64,000 bases of DNA, from contig CALCXM010000034.1 of assembly GCA_937905825.1 (NCBI GenBank), positions 48,794 to 112,793 on the forward strand, in the 5' to 3' direction. Every line of letters starts with the position of its first letter. The stretch's first letter is position 1. The notes beneath the pieces are model-generated. The model saw only the letters and a program-made list of their open reading frames with translations, ran no database searches and was not told the origin of the DNA. The position numbers and the translations under genes were made by a program. Below are positions 25,700-33,943 of the stretch, in pieces. The DNA comes from an uncultured bacterium (GTDB taxonomy: Bacteria; Planctomycetota; UBA1135; GCA-002686595).

Positions 25700-26125
25700 A
25701 TGTCCAACACGAATCAAAACGAAGGTTTGCAGACCCTCTTGAACCGTGTCGAATCCATCGAGTCGGAGAATCAGCGCATGAAGCGCACGGGCAAGTTGGT
25801 TCTGGGGGCCTCGGTTCTCTTTGGGTTGCTCGGTGCGCCAACCCCGATGTTCTGCAAGACCGTTTGGGCGGAATGCTTGGTGCTGCGTAACTCAGCGGGC
25901 CGTGACGTGATGACCATGGACGCTTACAGTGGCGATCGACCGATGACTACCATGCGCGATGATCATGGAAAGTCAACCGTGCGCTTGTCCTGGGACGAGG
26001 GCCTCAAGATGGCGTTCCTGAATGACAAAGGAAAGGCGACGAGTTCTGTCAGGGTCACCAGCGATGGAAAGACTCACGTGACCCAAAGCGAGCCCGAAGG
26101 CCAAGAGGTCAGCATGTGGGACTGA
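25700..26125 (+). CDS. Hypothetical protein with N-terminal coiled coil and one membrane segment
   Basis: A 141-residue protein starting MSNTNQNEGLQTLLNRVESI. A short coiled coil (residues about 8-30) precedes a hydrophobic helix (LVLGASVLFGLLGAPTPMF). The C-terminal domain contains LVLRNSAGRDVMTMDAYSGD, TVRLSWDEGLKMAFLNDKGK and a short Ser/Glu-rich end. The repeated 'L-N/D-x-x-G' turns suggest a small beta-repeat fold. No family recognised. The ATG at 25700 was chosen because the upstream 23 codons are rich in Arg/Pro and look untranslated. The hairpin at 26218-26245 probably ends its transcript. Confidence 0.6.
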   Translation: MSNTNQNEGLQTLLNRVESIESENQRMKRTGKLVLGASVLFGLLGAPTPMFCKTVWAECLVLRNSAGRDVMTMDAYSGDRPMTTMRDDHGKSTVRLSWDEGLKMAFLNDKGKATSSVRVTSDGKTHVTQSEPEGQEVSMWD

Positions 26126-26217
26126 TCCGTTGGATCATGCTGCCCGCTGACTTCGGAGGTCGCGATTCGTTCCCGTACGCTGAGGTCGAACCCAATCCGA
26201 CAACGAGGAACATGAAC

Positions 26218-26245
26218 GAGGCCCCAGGCGAGCTCCTGGGGCCTC
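26218..26245. terminator. Hairpin, probable bidirectional terminator
   Basis: A perfect 11-bp stem (GAGGCCCCAGG / CCTGGGGCCTC) with a 6-base loop lies between two convergent genes, about 90 bases after the plus-strand stop at 26125 and about 30 bases after the minus-strand stop at 26274. There is no clear T tract on either side, so intrinsic termination is likely but not certain. Confidence 0.5.
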
Positions 26246-26273
26246 AGACTTGGCTAGCCGTGAGTGCCGGCGA

Positions 26274-27857
26274 CTAGTTCTTCCAGCATCCCCCAAAGTA
26301 CGGGGTGGTTCCGACGGCATATCCAGTCACAAAGCGCAAGAGTAGGCCTTGGGCTTCCAAGTTGTTGTGCTGGGTGTTGAGTGCCGACGCGCTCAGACCG
26401 TGTTGCCCGTTCCAGGTGTTGGGTTGGACCGAGTTCCAGATGGCCGAGAAGCGTGGCATTCCTCCATCGTCGTAGACGTTTAGATAGCTGAGGTAGCGGC
26501 CAGCCTGGGCTTCCGAGGTGAAGAGGGTCTGGTAGGCTGCGGCGGTCATCCCATAGTAGGCAGACCAGAGTCCCACGCTGCTCTTCTCGTAGAGAGCCGT
26601 TATAGAAACGTTCGATCCGCTCATAAGTGGGGAGGTCAGCGTGGCGTGGTAGCCCTGGCCCACCAAGGAGTTGAAGTTCGCTTGATGGGTCGCGCCCGAG
26701 GCGCTGCGGTAGGCAGCCCACAGGGGCCCCGGCGAATCCTCGGCCAGCAACGCGTAGCGAATCGATCCGTTGATGTAGTAGGACTCGATGTGCGTGGGCC
26801 TCCATGAGGTGCCCGTGAATTGACTAAGCCAATTGTCGAGGGAAGCGCCAGTCATGTTGTGGAAAGCCATCCATGGGACCGAGGTGTCTTGCTCAAAGAT
26901 GGCGTTGAAGTAGGTCGAGCCGTTGACGTCGAATCCATCGATCCACACGGGGCGGTAACCGAGGTTCGCGTAGTAATCGAATTCGCCTTGGTAGGAACCT
27001 TGCGGAATCAGGAAGCGCGAGATCCGTGGGATGTTCACGGCTGGGCCAATCGCGACGGGGAAGCTGGCGGCGAGCAGTCCATTCGTCAGAATCTCAATGG
27101 TCCAGTTGCCGAGGATGCTCTGGGGCGTGAAATTCTTGATCCAGAACGAGTGCCGATGCACCTGGCTAAAGGTGATCGTGCCCTGGCTGTGAAGGGTTCC
27201 ATCCGGCCTTTTTAGCAGCACTTTGATTTGGTCGCCGACGGCACCTCCGGCCACAGACATCCCAACTCCAAGAATCTCCCCGTAACTCAATTGTGTGATG
27301 CTCGGTCCCGGGTCGGCGATCTCTGGAATCCCGCCCACAGCGCCCTCCGTCAGGACCGTTTCCATCACCGAAAGGGGCGTGTCATAGACAGGGGGATTCT
27401 GCCAGAGCCCTTCTCGGAACGGATCGATCACGACGTTGGCTGCGTCGCGCGTTTCGAGGTGCAAGTGCGGGTGGGTCGAGCAGCCAGAACTACCGACCAC
27501 GGCCAGGTCTTGCCCGCGGGCGACGACTTGTCCCACGCTGACGATCACGGAGTTCTGCTTCAAGTGGCCGTAGGTCGTGCGCAGGCCATCGTCATGTTGC
27601 ACGGTCACGAAGTTCCACTGCCCCGTGCAAGTCGTGTTGCGATCGAAGTGGACGTCATCGAGGGCGACGACGAAGCCGCGCTCCACCGAACGCACCGGGA
27701 AGTCCCCATCCATGGCGAGGAAGCTCGGCACGTCGATGTCGATGCCCCGGTGATTGTTGTAGGTCTTGTTGCCACCCGTGTAGTCCGTGGCGCCGTTCCC
27801 TGGATTCAGGTCCACGTAGTTGTTGATGACCCACTCCGATCCATCCGCTCCGGGCAA
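26274..27857 (-). CDS. M23 metallopeptidase with C-terminal BTRD1-type tandem repeats; 5' end possibly missing
   Basis: A 527-residue protein. Residues 30-150 are an M23 (lysostaphin-type) domain with zinc ligands H36 and D40 (NNHRGIDI) and the HPHLHLE motif (H131, H133); YGHLK supplies H98. M23 enzymes cut peptidoglycan peptides. Residues about 290-525 hold four or more repeats of the bacterial tandem repeat type (e.g. GYRPVWIDGFDVNGSTYFNA, WMAFHNMTG), as in polyglycine-hydrolase-like proteins. The frame begins at TTG 27857 with no signal peptide; a TGA lies 27 bases further upstream. An ATG-led leader exists in another frame (MNPPLKRSALARSG), so a frameshift or 5' truncation is possible. 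Confidence 0.82.
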   Translation of the reverse strand: MPGADGSEWVINNYVDLNPGNGATDYTGGNKTYNNHRGIDIDVPSFLAMDGDFPVRSVERGFVVALDDVHFDRNTTCTGQWNFVTVQHDDGLRTTYGHLKQNSVIVSVGQVVARGQDLAVVGSSGCSTHPHLHLETRDAANVVIDPFREGLWQNPPVYDTPLSVMETVLTEGAVGGIPEIADPGPSITQLSYGEILGVGMSVAGGAVGDQIKVLLKRPDGTLHSQGTITFSQVHRHSFWIKNFTPQSILGNWTIEILTNGLLAASFPVAIGPAVNIPRISRFLIPQGSYQGEFDYYANLGYRPVWIDGFDVNGSTYFNAIFEQDTSVPWMAFHNMTGASLDNWLSQFTGTSWRPTHIESYYINGSIRYALLAEDSPGPLWAAYRSASGATHQANFNSLVGQGYHATLTSPLMSGSNVSITALYEKSSVGLWSAYYGMTAAAYQTLFTSEAQAGRYLSYLNVYDDGGMPRFSAIWNSVQPNTWNGQHGLSASALNTQHNNLEAQGLLLRFVTGYAVGTTPYFGGCWKN

Positions 27858-28101
27858 GGGCCGAGCGCTTGAGCGGTGGATTCATGGTTTGGAGGGTGGC
27901 TTGGGGTGGACGTGTGGAACCGTCCGGGGAGAACGGCTCGCTCACCCCCCTCACCTGGGTCCCCGGGCAAACGTCACGGCATTCGTGGAGTTTTTTCGGC
28001 GATCGGGCAAAGATGCAGTCCTGCTCGTTCGTCGTTTGCTGCGGTGGCTCGCTGCCTGGGAAGCGCCGAACGAGGTGAGCTTTGCACCTGCGCCATTGAA
28101 T

Positions 28102-28135
28102 AGGGGCCGCCAAACCTCGCGGTGTGGCGGCCCCT
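28102..28135 (-). terminator. Hairpin downstream of the dehydrogenase gene
   Basis: A perfect 11-bp stem (AGGGGCCGCCA / TGGCGGCCCCT) with a 12-base loop, 64 bases after the stop of the minus-strand dehydrogenase gene and before the M23 gene start. Its position fits a transcription terminator; a T run is not obvious. Confidence 0.5.
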
Positions 28136-28198
28136 GTGTGGGGCCTGCTTGCCTGATCGCGCAGCGCTCATCAGAGCGCGACCACTTGGCGGAACGAA

Positions 28199-29224
28199 CT
28201 AGGCCTTCTGCAGGGTGGCTTCCATGCGCTTCGCGACGATCTCCGTGAACTCGACACAACCCAAACTGCCGCCGATGTCGCCGGTGCAATCGCCGGTCGA
28301 GATCGAATCGAGCACCGCTTGGCGCAGGGCCTTGGCGGAATCCCGTTCGCCCAAGTGCAGCAGCATGTTGCGCATGGCGAAGAGCGCCGCCGTCGGGTTG
28401 CAGATGCCCTGGCCAGCGATGTCCGGTGCCGTGCCGCCGGAGGGGTCAAACATGGCGGTGGTGATCTGACCTTCGTCGTCGAAGGCGTAGGAAGACGAGT
28501 CGCCAAGGCCCACGGAGCCGATCAGGCCGCAGGCGGAATCCGACAGGAAGTCTCCGTACTCGTTCGGGCAGACGATGACTCCGTAGCGTTCCGGATGCAT
28601 CACGATGCCTGCCAGCAAAGCGTCGAACAGTTCACGACGGTAGGGGATGCCCGGGTAGTCATTGGCGACCTTGCCAGCGATCTCCTCGAAGAAGCCGTCC
28701 GTTTCCCGTTGGATCGTCCACTTGGAGGAAGAGCAAACGTTCGTGTCGCGCATCATCGCCAACCGGAAAGCGAAGCGCGCCGCGTCGCGGCAGGGACCGC
28801 GGGAGATGACGCGCAAGGAAACCGCGGTGTCCTTGCCGATGCGCTGCCCCGCGTCGTCGTAGGTTCCGCCGGTGGCCACACGCACCACGTCGATGTCGAG
28901 GGGCTTGGTGAAGTTGGTCTGAATGCCGGGAATCGTCGCGACCGGGCGATGGATCACGGAGAACAGGCACTTCTCGCGCAAGACCTTGTTCGGACTCTCG
29001 CGGGTCGTCGCCGTGGGGTACTTCATGGAGACCCCGTGCTCGTTCATCAGTCGCACCGCTTCGTCGTAGATCTCGATCCCGCCCTTGTCCCGGGCTTCCT
29101 CGGAGAGGTCGTAGGGGATGAATTCGAGCTTGAGAGGCAGGCTCTGCGCGATGCGATGAACGCTCTCGGAGAGTTCGGCGGAGATGCCGTCACCGAGCAA
29201 CTCAACGATCTTGTAGGTCTTCAT
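28199..29224 (-). CDS. Isocitrate/isopropylmalate dehydrogenase family protein
   Basis: A 341-residue NAD(P)-dependent beta-decarboxylating dehydrogenase. Visible are ELLGDGISAELSESV (the GDGIG-like start), KYPTATTRESPNKVLRE (phosphorylation/substrate loop region), SRGPCRDAARFAFRLA, the Mg-binding GVIVCPNEYGDFLSDSACG, and the adenosine-binding MFDPSGGTAPDIAGQGICNPTAA. The usual GSAPDIAGK motif reads GTAPDIAGQ. It resembles NAD-type isocitrate dehydrogenases more than LeuB by the TRESPN region, but substrate choice among isocitrate, isopropylmalate, tartrate and homoisocitrate is not certain. The ATG at 29224 gives MKTYKIVELLGDG; codons upstream look untranslated. It is monocistronic. Confidence 0.88.
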   Translation of the reverse strand: MKTYKIVELLGDGISAELSESVHRIAQSLPLKLEFIPYDLSEEARDKGGIEIYDEAVRLMNEHGVSMKYPTATTRESPNKVLREKCLFSVIHRPVATIPGIQTNFTKPLDIDVVRVATGGTYDDAGQRIGKDTAVSLRVISRGPCRDAARFAFRLAMMRDTNVCSSSKWTIQRETDGFFEEIAGKVANDYPGIPYRRELFDALLAGIVMHPERYGVIVCPNEYGDFLSDSACGLIGSVGLGDSSSYAFDDEGQITTAMFDPSGGTAPDIAGQGICNPTAALFAMRNMLLHLGERDSAKALRQAVLDSISTGDCTGDIGGSLGCVEFTEIVAKRMEATLQKA

Positions 29225-29502
29225 AGGAAGGGAGGAGGCGGCGGGGAAGGCTGGCGATGGACGCGAATGCGAGGAATCGAGGGATTCGGGCTCGCGGGCG
29301 CCTAGGAATCTGCGCAGGATAGGGAGTCGCCGTACCGGCTGCATCCCCTGGCGAGGCCGAACTATCGGTTCCCGGCCATTTCCCAGGGACAGTGGCCCAT
29401 TCGGGGTGGGGGCCGGAACAACAGCGGAGCGGGAACAGCAACAAAGGGCGGGCGAGCAGGGTTCGCGCGCCGGACACGTAGAGAGTTTCAAAGAGACGAA
29501 GC

Positions 29503-30129
29503 ATGGAGCAAGCCTGGGTACGATCTGCGAAGCTCGAGGGGAGCAAAGTCCTGCTGCGCCCGATGGGGCCCCTCGACATTCAGGACTGCTTTGATCGCCT
29601 GCACCGGCGCAGCGAAATCACGGACTGGCTCTGCTGGGACGGTCCCGAAGCGATCGAGGAGCTGGCGCCCTGGTACCTGAGTTGGCCCCTTGGGGATCCG
29701 AATCGCGGTTGGGACTATCACTTTGCCGTGATCGATTTGGCGGACGGAGAGTTCGCCGGGGTGATCAGCCTGCGCTTCTACGACCACGCCTCTCAGGGGG
29801 ACATCGGCTACTGGATCGACGTGCCGAAGTGGGGGCGCGGCTTGGCTTCGGAATCCGTGAGCCTGTTGACCTGGTTGGCCTTCGAGCACGCGGGCGCGCT
29901 GCTGGTCTACGCGGAGTGGTTCGAGGGCAACCTGGGATCCAAGCGGGTGCTCGAGCGGGCGGGCTTTCTTTCGGACCCGGCCGGGGAGCACCGCTTTCAG
30001 AAAGGCGAGCGCAACGTGCTCGTGCACTTCCATAGCCTGGCTCGCAGCGCTTGGGAGGAGGCCGGCAAGCCGGGAGCTCCCGATCGGGTCCAGGTGGAGG
30101 CTGGGGAGAGGGCGAATCCGCACAAATAG
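29503..30129 (+). CDS. GNAT-family N-acetyltransferase (RimJ/RimL type)
   Basis: A 208-residue acetyltransferase. It begins with the substrate-side strand KLEGSKVLLRPMGPLDIQDC, has FAVIDLADGEFAGVISLRFY, then GDIGYWIDVPKWGRGLASES (the acetyl-CoA pyrophosphate loop Q/R-x-x-G-x-G/A reads WGRGLASE) and YAEWFEGNLGSKRVLERAGF, the typical RimJ/RimL C-terminal motif. Members acetylate protein N-termini or small amines. It stands alone, divergent from the dehydrogenase, with 278 non-coding bases between. The acceptor is unknown. Confidence 0.85.
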   Translation: MEQAWVRSAKLEGSKVLLRPMGPLDIQDCFDRLHRRSEITDWLCWDGPEAIEELAPWYLSWPLGDPNRGWDYHFAVIDLADGEFAGVISLRFYDHASQGDIGYWIDVPKWGRGLASESVSLLTWLAFEHAGALLVYAEWFEGNLGSKRVLERAGFLSDPAGEHRFQKGERNVLVHFHSLARSAWEEAGKPGAPDRVQVEAGERANPHK

Positions 30130-30435
30130 CTGAGGGATTCCAAGCGGGCAGCCGGGGGCTGGGTCGTCCCCAAAGCGCCGAGTCCTTGGATGCCGAGGCC
30201 AGAGGCTCGCGCAGCCCACTCTTTTGGAGCTTGAAAGGGGGTCCGCGCCCAAATGCCTCGGGTCCTCGGCCATTTGCGCCGGGTGGCCCGCGATTTGCGC
30301 TCTGCCGGGCGAGTGATCCTGGTCCGCAATCGAGTGCTTCCAAGAGGCCCTGACGCTTGGGGTGTTCCTCTCCAATTCAGTCGGACTAGAATACCCACCC
30401 GACCCCGGCCTCCAACAGGGCCCCGACTCCACCGA
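30130..30435. other. Intergenic stretch without recognisable features
   Basis: About 306 bases between the acetyltransferase and the carboxypeptidase-regulatory-like protein. The plus-strand frame of the downstream gene is open from 30253, but the predicted residues are Arg/Pro-rich and precede an obvious signal anchor, so I treat them as untranslated. No RNA gene or strong promoter was recognised. Confidence 0.4.
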
Positions 30436-32142
30436 ATGACTCAAAAACTCCTGCTGCCTGCCCTGCTCCTCGGACTTCTGCTGTTCGGGGGATTCATCTG
30501 GAAGAGCATGGGCCAAGGGCCCGAGAACGTCGTGGAAGGCTTAGAGGTGAACCGTCCGGTGCTCACGCCGACCGAAGCGAAGCCCGTTGCCCAAGAGATC
30601 CGGATGCTTCCCGAGGCGGGTGTTCGCGTGGGCACAGCCGCTCCCGGTTCGACCGTGACCACGGTCAAGCTGCCCCTCGAGATTGACATCACCTTGATCT
30701 CTTCGAAGCCCCGACTCTCTAGCCCCGGCGTGCCCAACTTGGACAGCGCCGCCAGTGCTCAGATTCGCGGATCGATGCACTTGCCAGACGGCAGTCCTGG
30801 GCGCGGCTACGCGGAGTTCGTCGCCGGCCCCAACCAAGGGCGCGTGCTCGAGACCGACGACCAAGGACGCTTCGGAGCCAACGACCTCTACGCCGGACTT
30901 TCGCTGATCGCCTTGCACTCTTCCGGAACTCCCGGGGCCTTGCGTGAAGCCGTTCTACGTGAGCATCGCGAGACGCAGATGAACGTGGGCTTCGGTCGCA
31001 CTTCCACGGTGAATGGTTTGGTCAAAGGACCCGACAACTCCGGCCTGCCTTTGGCCACGGTCATCATGGATGGGCAGAAGACCATGACCGACGACGAAGG
31101 CCGCTTCTACTTTGGTCGCATGACCTCGGGCAAGGTTCCGATCTACATCTCAAAGCCGGGCTATGCATCGCACCGCGAGATGCAGTACATCACCGGGGGC
31201 ATGTCGGTGCCTCCGGGCAAGCTGCGCTTCACTCTGCAAGAAGGATGCACCTTGAAGGTCGTGATCCCCGAGCGCGTGGGAGGGCCCGAGCCGGGGCAGT
31301 TGTATTTGTCCTCGCGATTGGACGGCTCCGCCACGCGCACCTACCCCTGGCACCTGGTGAGTCCGATCACCGTCTTTGCCGGGGAGAGCAAGGAAATCGA
31401 AGATTTGCCCGCGGGGCCCGTGTTCTTGCAGTACTTCAAGCCCGGGACCATCAGCAACCCCAACCGGGTGATGATGAACTTGAATTCCTCTGTGCCGAAG
31501 TCCGCTACGATTCACCTGAAGGCCGCGCCCTCCATCACGGGCCGCGTGCTGCAGGATGGCAAGCCCGTGGAAGGGGCACTCGTGCAGTTCGAAATGCCAG
31601 ACGTGTCCGGAGCTGCGGTGGAAGCCATGGGCGGAGACTTGGGCCGCGCCCAATTGGAGGTGGACCTCTACAGCCAAATGCCTCCCGCCAAGCAGAAGGT
31701 GGTGACGAAGGCCGACGGCCGCTTCATGTTCTCCGCCGCCGAGGAGTACTCCAAATCTCGCTACCTGACCGCCAAGGGACCGGACGGCAGCGGTTGGGGA
31801 GGGCGCGTGGTGAAGGCGGGCGACCACGAAGTGGATCTGGTCCTGAACAGTTCAGCTGGGGGCGACAGCCGCATTGTGTTCGAAACTTCCGAGCGTTTCC
31901 AAGCGATTCCGGTGCACTACTCCGTCAACGGCAAACCTCACACGAAGGTGCTTCCCGCGAACGAGGACTTGACCATCGACGACCTGCCCGAGGGCCGTTA
32001 CGAGGTCGAGGTGCGCTGGCGCAACGATCACATCCTGAGGGACGTGATCTTGGACGTGGCCGGAACGAACAACGTGTTCTTGCCCCTGCCCCAGGGCGCT
32101 GTCGACGGTGAGAACCCCGGGCCCAAGGGCCAGATTCCGTAG
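30436..32142 (+). CDS. Membrane-anchored protein with carboxypeptidase-regulatory-like domains
   Basis: A 568-residue surface protein with an N-terminal signal anchor (MTQKLLLPALLLGLLLFGGF). Transthyretin-fold carboxypeptidase-regulatory-like units can be read at about residues 110-180 (SAQIRGSMHLPDGSPGRGYA), 190-260 (STVNGLVKGPDNSGLPLATV, then TDDEGRFYFGRM) and 360-450 (PSITGRVLQDGKPVEGALVQ). No catalytic motif is seen. The architecture is similar to the tail of the sigma-factor fusion at 21052-23358, so the two may belong to the same surface protein system. The stop is 5 bases before the long hairpin repeat at 32148. Confidence 0.8.
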   Translation: MTQKLLLPALLLGLLLFGGFIWKSMGQGPENVVEGLEVNRPVLTPTEAKPVAQEIRMLPEAGVRVGTAAPGSTVTTVKLPLEIDITLISSKPRLSSPGVPNLDSAASAQIRGSMHLPDGSPGRGYAEFVAGPNQGRVLETDDQGRFGANDLYAGLSLIALHSSGTPGALREAVLREHRETQMNVGFGRTSTVNGLVKGPDNSGLPLATVIMDGQKTMTDDEGRFYFGRMTSGKVPIYISKPGYASHREMQYITGGMSVPPGKLRFTLQEGCTLKVVIPERVGGPEPGQLYLSSRLDGSATRTYPWHLVSPITVFAGESKEIEDLPAGPVFLQYFKPGTISNPNRVMMNLNSSVPKSATIHLKAAPSITGRVLQDGKPVEGALVQFEMPDVSGAAVEAMGGDLGRAQLEVDLYSQMPPAKQKVVTKADGRFMFSAAEEYSKSRYLTAKGPDGSGWGGRVVKAGDHEVDLVLNSSAGGDSRIVFETSERFQAIPVHYSVNGKPHTKVLPANEDLTIDDLPEGRYEVEVRWRNDHILRDVILDVAGTNNVFLPLPQGAVDGENPGPKGQIP

Positions 32143-32147
32143 GGATG

Positions 32148-32270
32148 GGATACGGTGTCGCACACCTTGTTGTTGCCCTTCAACAGGAAAGTACCGCACA
32201 CGAGGCTTTCGGCCCCTTGTGCGGTACTTTCCTGTTGAAGGGCAACAACAAGGTGTGCGACACCGTATCC
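32148..32270. repeat. Long perfect hairpin of the interspersed repeat family, upstream of hutH
   Basis: Two 53-bp arms (32148-32200 and 32218-32270) are perfectly complementary, separated by a 17-base spacer. The outer part reads GGATACGGTGTCGCACACC, differing by one base from the ends of the elements at 10645 and 15106. The inner arm contains TTGTTGTTGCCCTTCAACAG and AAAGTACCGCACA. It lies between the surface protein stop and the hutH GTG, so hutH mRNA would carry it only if transcription starts upstream. It may act as a terminator for the upstream gene or be a mobile repeat. Confidence 0.85.
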
Positions 32271-32311
32271 TCTCGCCCCCAGATCGCCCCTTCTCCTGCC
32301 CGACGCTGCCT

Positions 32312-33889
32312 GTGACGAACCCTGTGAAGAACTCCGCCAAGAAGCTCTCCTTGGACGGCCTTTCGCTGTCGCTTGACGACTTCCAGCCCCTGCTTTGCGA
32401 AGACCTCGCGGGGTCCAAGCCGGGCCTTTCGCTCTCCGTCCCCAAGGCCGCCATGCAGCGCGTGGCGCGAGCGCGCAAGCTCGTGGAAGATCACGTGCAA
32501 GCGGGCAACGTCGTCTACGGACTGACCACGGGCTTTGGCAAGTTGAAGAGCGTCGCCATCGACGAGGAGAACCTAGAGGAGTTGCAGCGCAACTTGGTGC
32601 TCTCTCATTGTTGCGGAGTGGGCGCAGCCATGCCCCTAGAGGAAGTGCGCGTCGCTCAGATCTTGCGCTTGAACGGCCTTGTGCGCGGGCATTCCGGTGT
32701 GTGTGTTTCCACCGTCGAAAAACTCGTGCGGCTCTTCAACAAGGGCTTCGTTCCGGAAGTTCCCCAGCAAGGTTCCGTGGGGGCCAGCGGTGATCTGGCT
32801 CTCTTGTCGGAAATGTCCGCCACCTACATGGGCTATGGCTACGCCTACGTGAACGGCAAACGCAAGAGCGCGAAGGCCGCCTTGAAAGCCGTGGGGGAGG
32901 AGCCCCTCGTGTTGCAGGCGAAAGAAGGCTTGGCGCTGATCAATGGCACGGAAATGATGAAGGCCATCGGCGTCGTCACTTGGTTGCGCGCGCAAAACCT
33001 CTCCAAAGCATCCGACGCGATCGCGGCTCTGTCGCTCGAAGCGCTCTTCGGTAGCTTGAAGCCTTTCGATGATCGTTTGGCCGAATTGAAAGGGCACGCC
33101 GGTCACCGCCGCACGTCGAACAACTTCCGCAAGCTGCTCAAGTCGTCTAAGGTTCTCGCGAGCCACAAAGATTGTGGCCGGGTGCAGGACCCCTATTCCC
33201 TGCGTTGCATCCCCCAGGTCCACGGTGCCTTCAAAGCCGCGCTCGGGCATGTGGGGGAAGTGCTCTCGGGCGAGATCAACTCGGTGACGGACAACCCGAT
33301 CCTCTTCCCGGACACCGGGGAAGTGATCAGCGCGGGCCAGTTCCACGGCCAACCGGTGTCGATGATCATGGATTACTTGGCCTTGTCCCTGTGCACCTTG
33401 GCGAACATCTCCGAGCGGCGCGTGGAGCAGCTCGTGAACCCGGACCTCTCCGGCTTGCCCGCCTTCCTGACGCCGGAGCCGGGGCTCAACTCGGGCTTCA
33501 TGATCGCCCAAGTTTCTGCCGCCTCTTTGGCGAGCGAGAACAAGTCCATGGCGCACCCCGCTTCCGTGGACAGCGTGCCCACCAGCGCGAACCAAGAGGA
33601 TCACGTCTCCATGGGGGTGACCGCCGCGCGCAAGGCTCGCCGGATCGTTGAGAACTGCGAAGCGGTGGCAGCCATCGAACTGCTGTGCGCTGCCCAGGGC
33701 CGCGACTTTCACAAGGAACTGAAAGCTGGCAGGGGCGCGCAAGCTGCTTGGAGCTGCGTGCGCTCCCAAGTGAAGCCGCTCGGCAAGGACCGCTACCTGC
33801 GTCCAGACATCGAAGCCGCCCGGCAATTGATCGTGAGTGGTGAGTTGGTGGCTTGCGTCGAAAAGGCTGCCGGAAAGCTGGAAGCCTAA
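32312..33889 (+). CDS. hutH: Histidine ammonia-lyase
   Basis: A 525-residue lyase that deaminates L-histidine to urocanate, the first step of histidine degradation. The MIO prosthetic-group triad A158-S159-G160 is in GSVGASGDLALLSEM. Y69 is in VYGLTTGFGKL, and the histidine-type selector pair Ser-His is present in LQRNLVLSHCCGVG, which argues against tyrosine or phenylalanine ammonia-lyase. The C-terminal NQEDHVSMG motif is present. The GTG start at 32312 gives VTNPVKNSAKK; upstream codons run into the hairpin repeat and are not translated. Length is slightly above the usual 505-515. It is followed by hutU after 54 bases that contain a half copy of the repeat. Confidence 0.95.
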   Translation: MTNPVKNSAKKLSLDGLSLSLDDFQPLLCEDLAGSKPGLSLSVPKAAMQRVARARKLVEDHVQAGNVVYGLTTGFGKLKSVAIDEENLEELQRNLVLSHCCGVGAAMPLEEVRVAQILRLNGLVRGHSGVCVSTVEKLVRLFNKGFVPEVPQQGSVGASGDLALLSEMSATYMGYGYAYVNGKRKSAKAALKAVGEEPLVLQAKEGLALINGTEMMKAIGVVTWLRAQNLSKASDAIAALSLEALFGSLKPFDDRLAELKGHAGHRRTSNNFRKLLKSSKVLASHKDCGRVQDPYSLRCIPQVHGAFKAALGHVGEVLSGEINSVTDNPILFPDTGEVISAGQFHGQPVSMIMDYLALSLCTLANISERRVEQLVNPDLSGLPAFLTPEPGLNSGFMIAQVSAASLASENKSMAHPASVDSVPTSANQEDHVSMGVTAARKARRIVENCEAVAAIELLCAAQGRDFHKELKAGRGAQAAWSCVRSQVKPLGKDRYLRPDIEAARQLIVSGELVACVEKAAGKLEA

Positions 33890-33891
33890 TC

Positions 33892-33915
33892 AGGTGTAAG
33901 ACACCGTATTCCCTA
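33892..33915 (+). repeat. Solo degenerate arm of the interspersed repeat family
   Basis: This 24-base segment (AGGTGTAAGACACCGTATTC followed by CCTA) matches the right arm of the hairpin at 35649-35677 except for two adjacent bases. No opposite arm is nearby. It starts two bases after the hutH stop and lies in the hutH-hutU spacer. Confidence 0.6.
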
Positions 33916-33943
33916 ACCCTTCTCCTCGAACACAGCTTCAAGC

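Noticed and set aside
32636..33826. Long minus-strand open frame opposite hutH
   Set aside because: Antisense shadow of a gene with an intact MIO motif; the product is His/Arg/Gly-rich without a family pattern.
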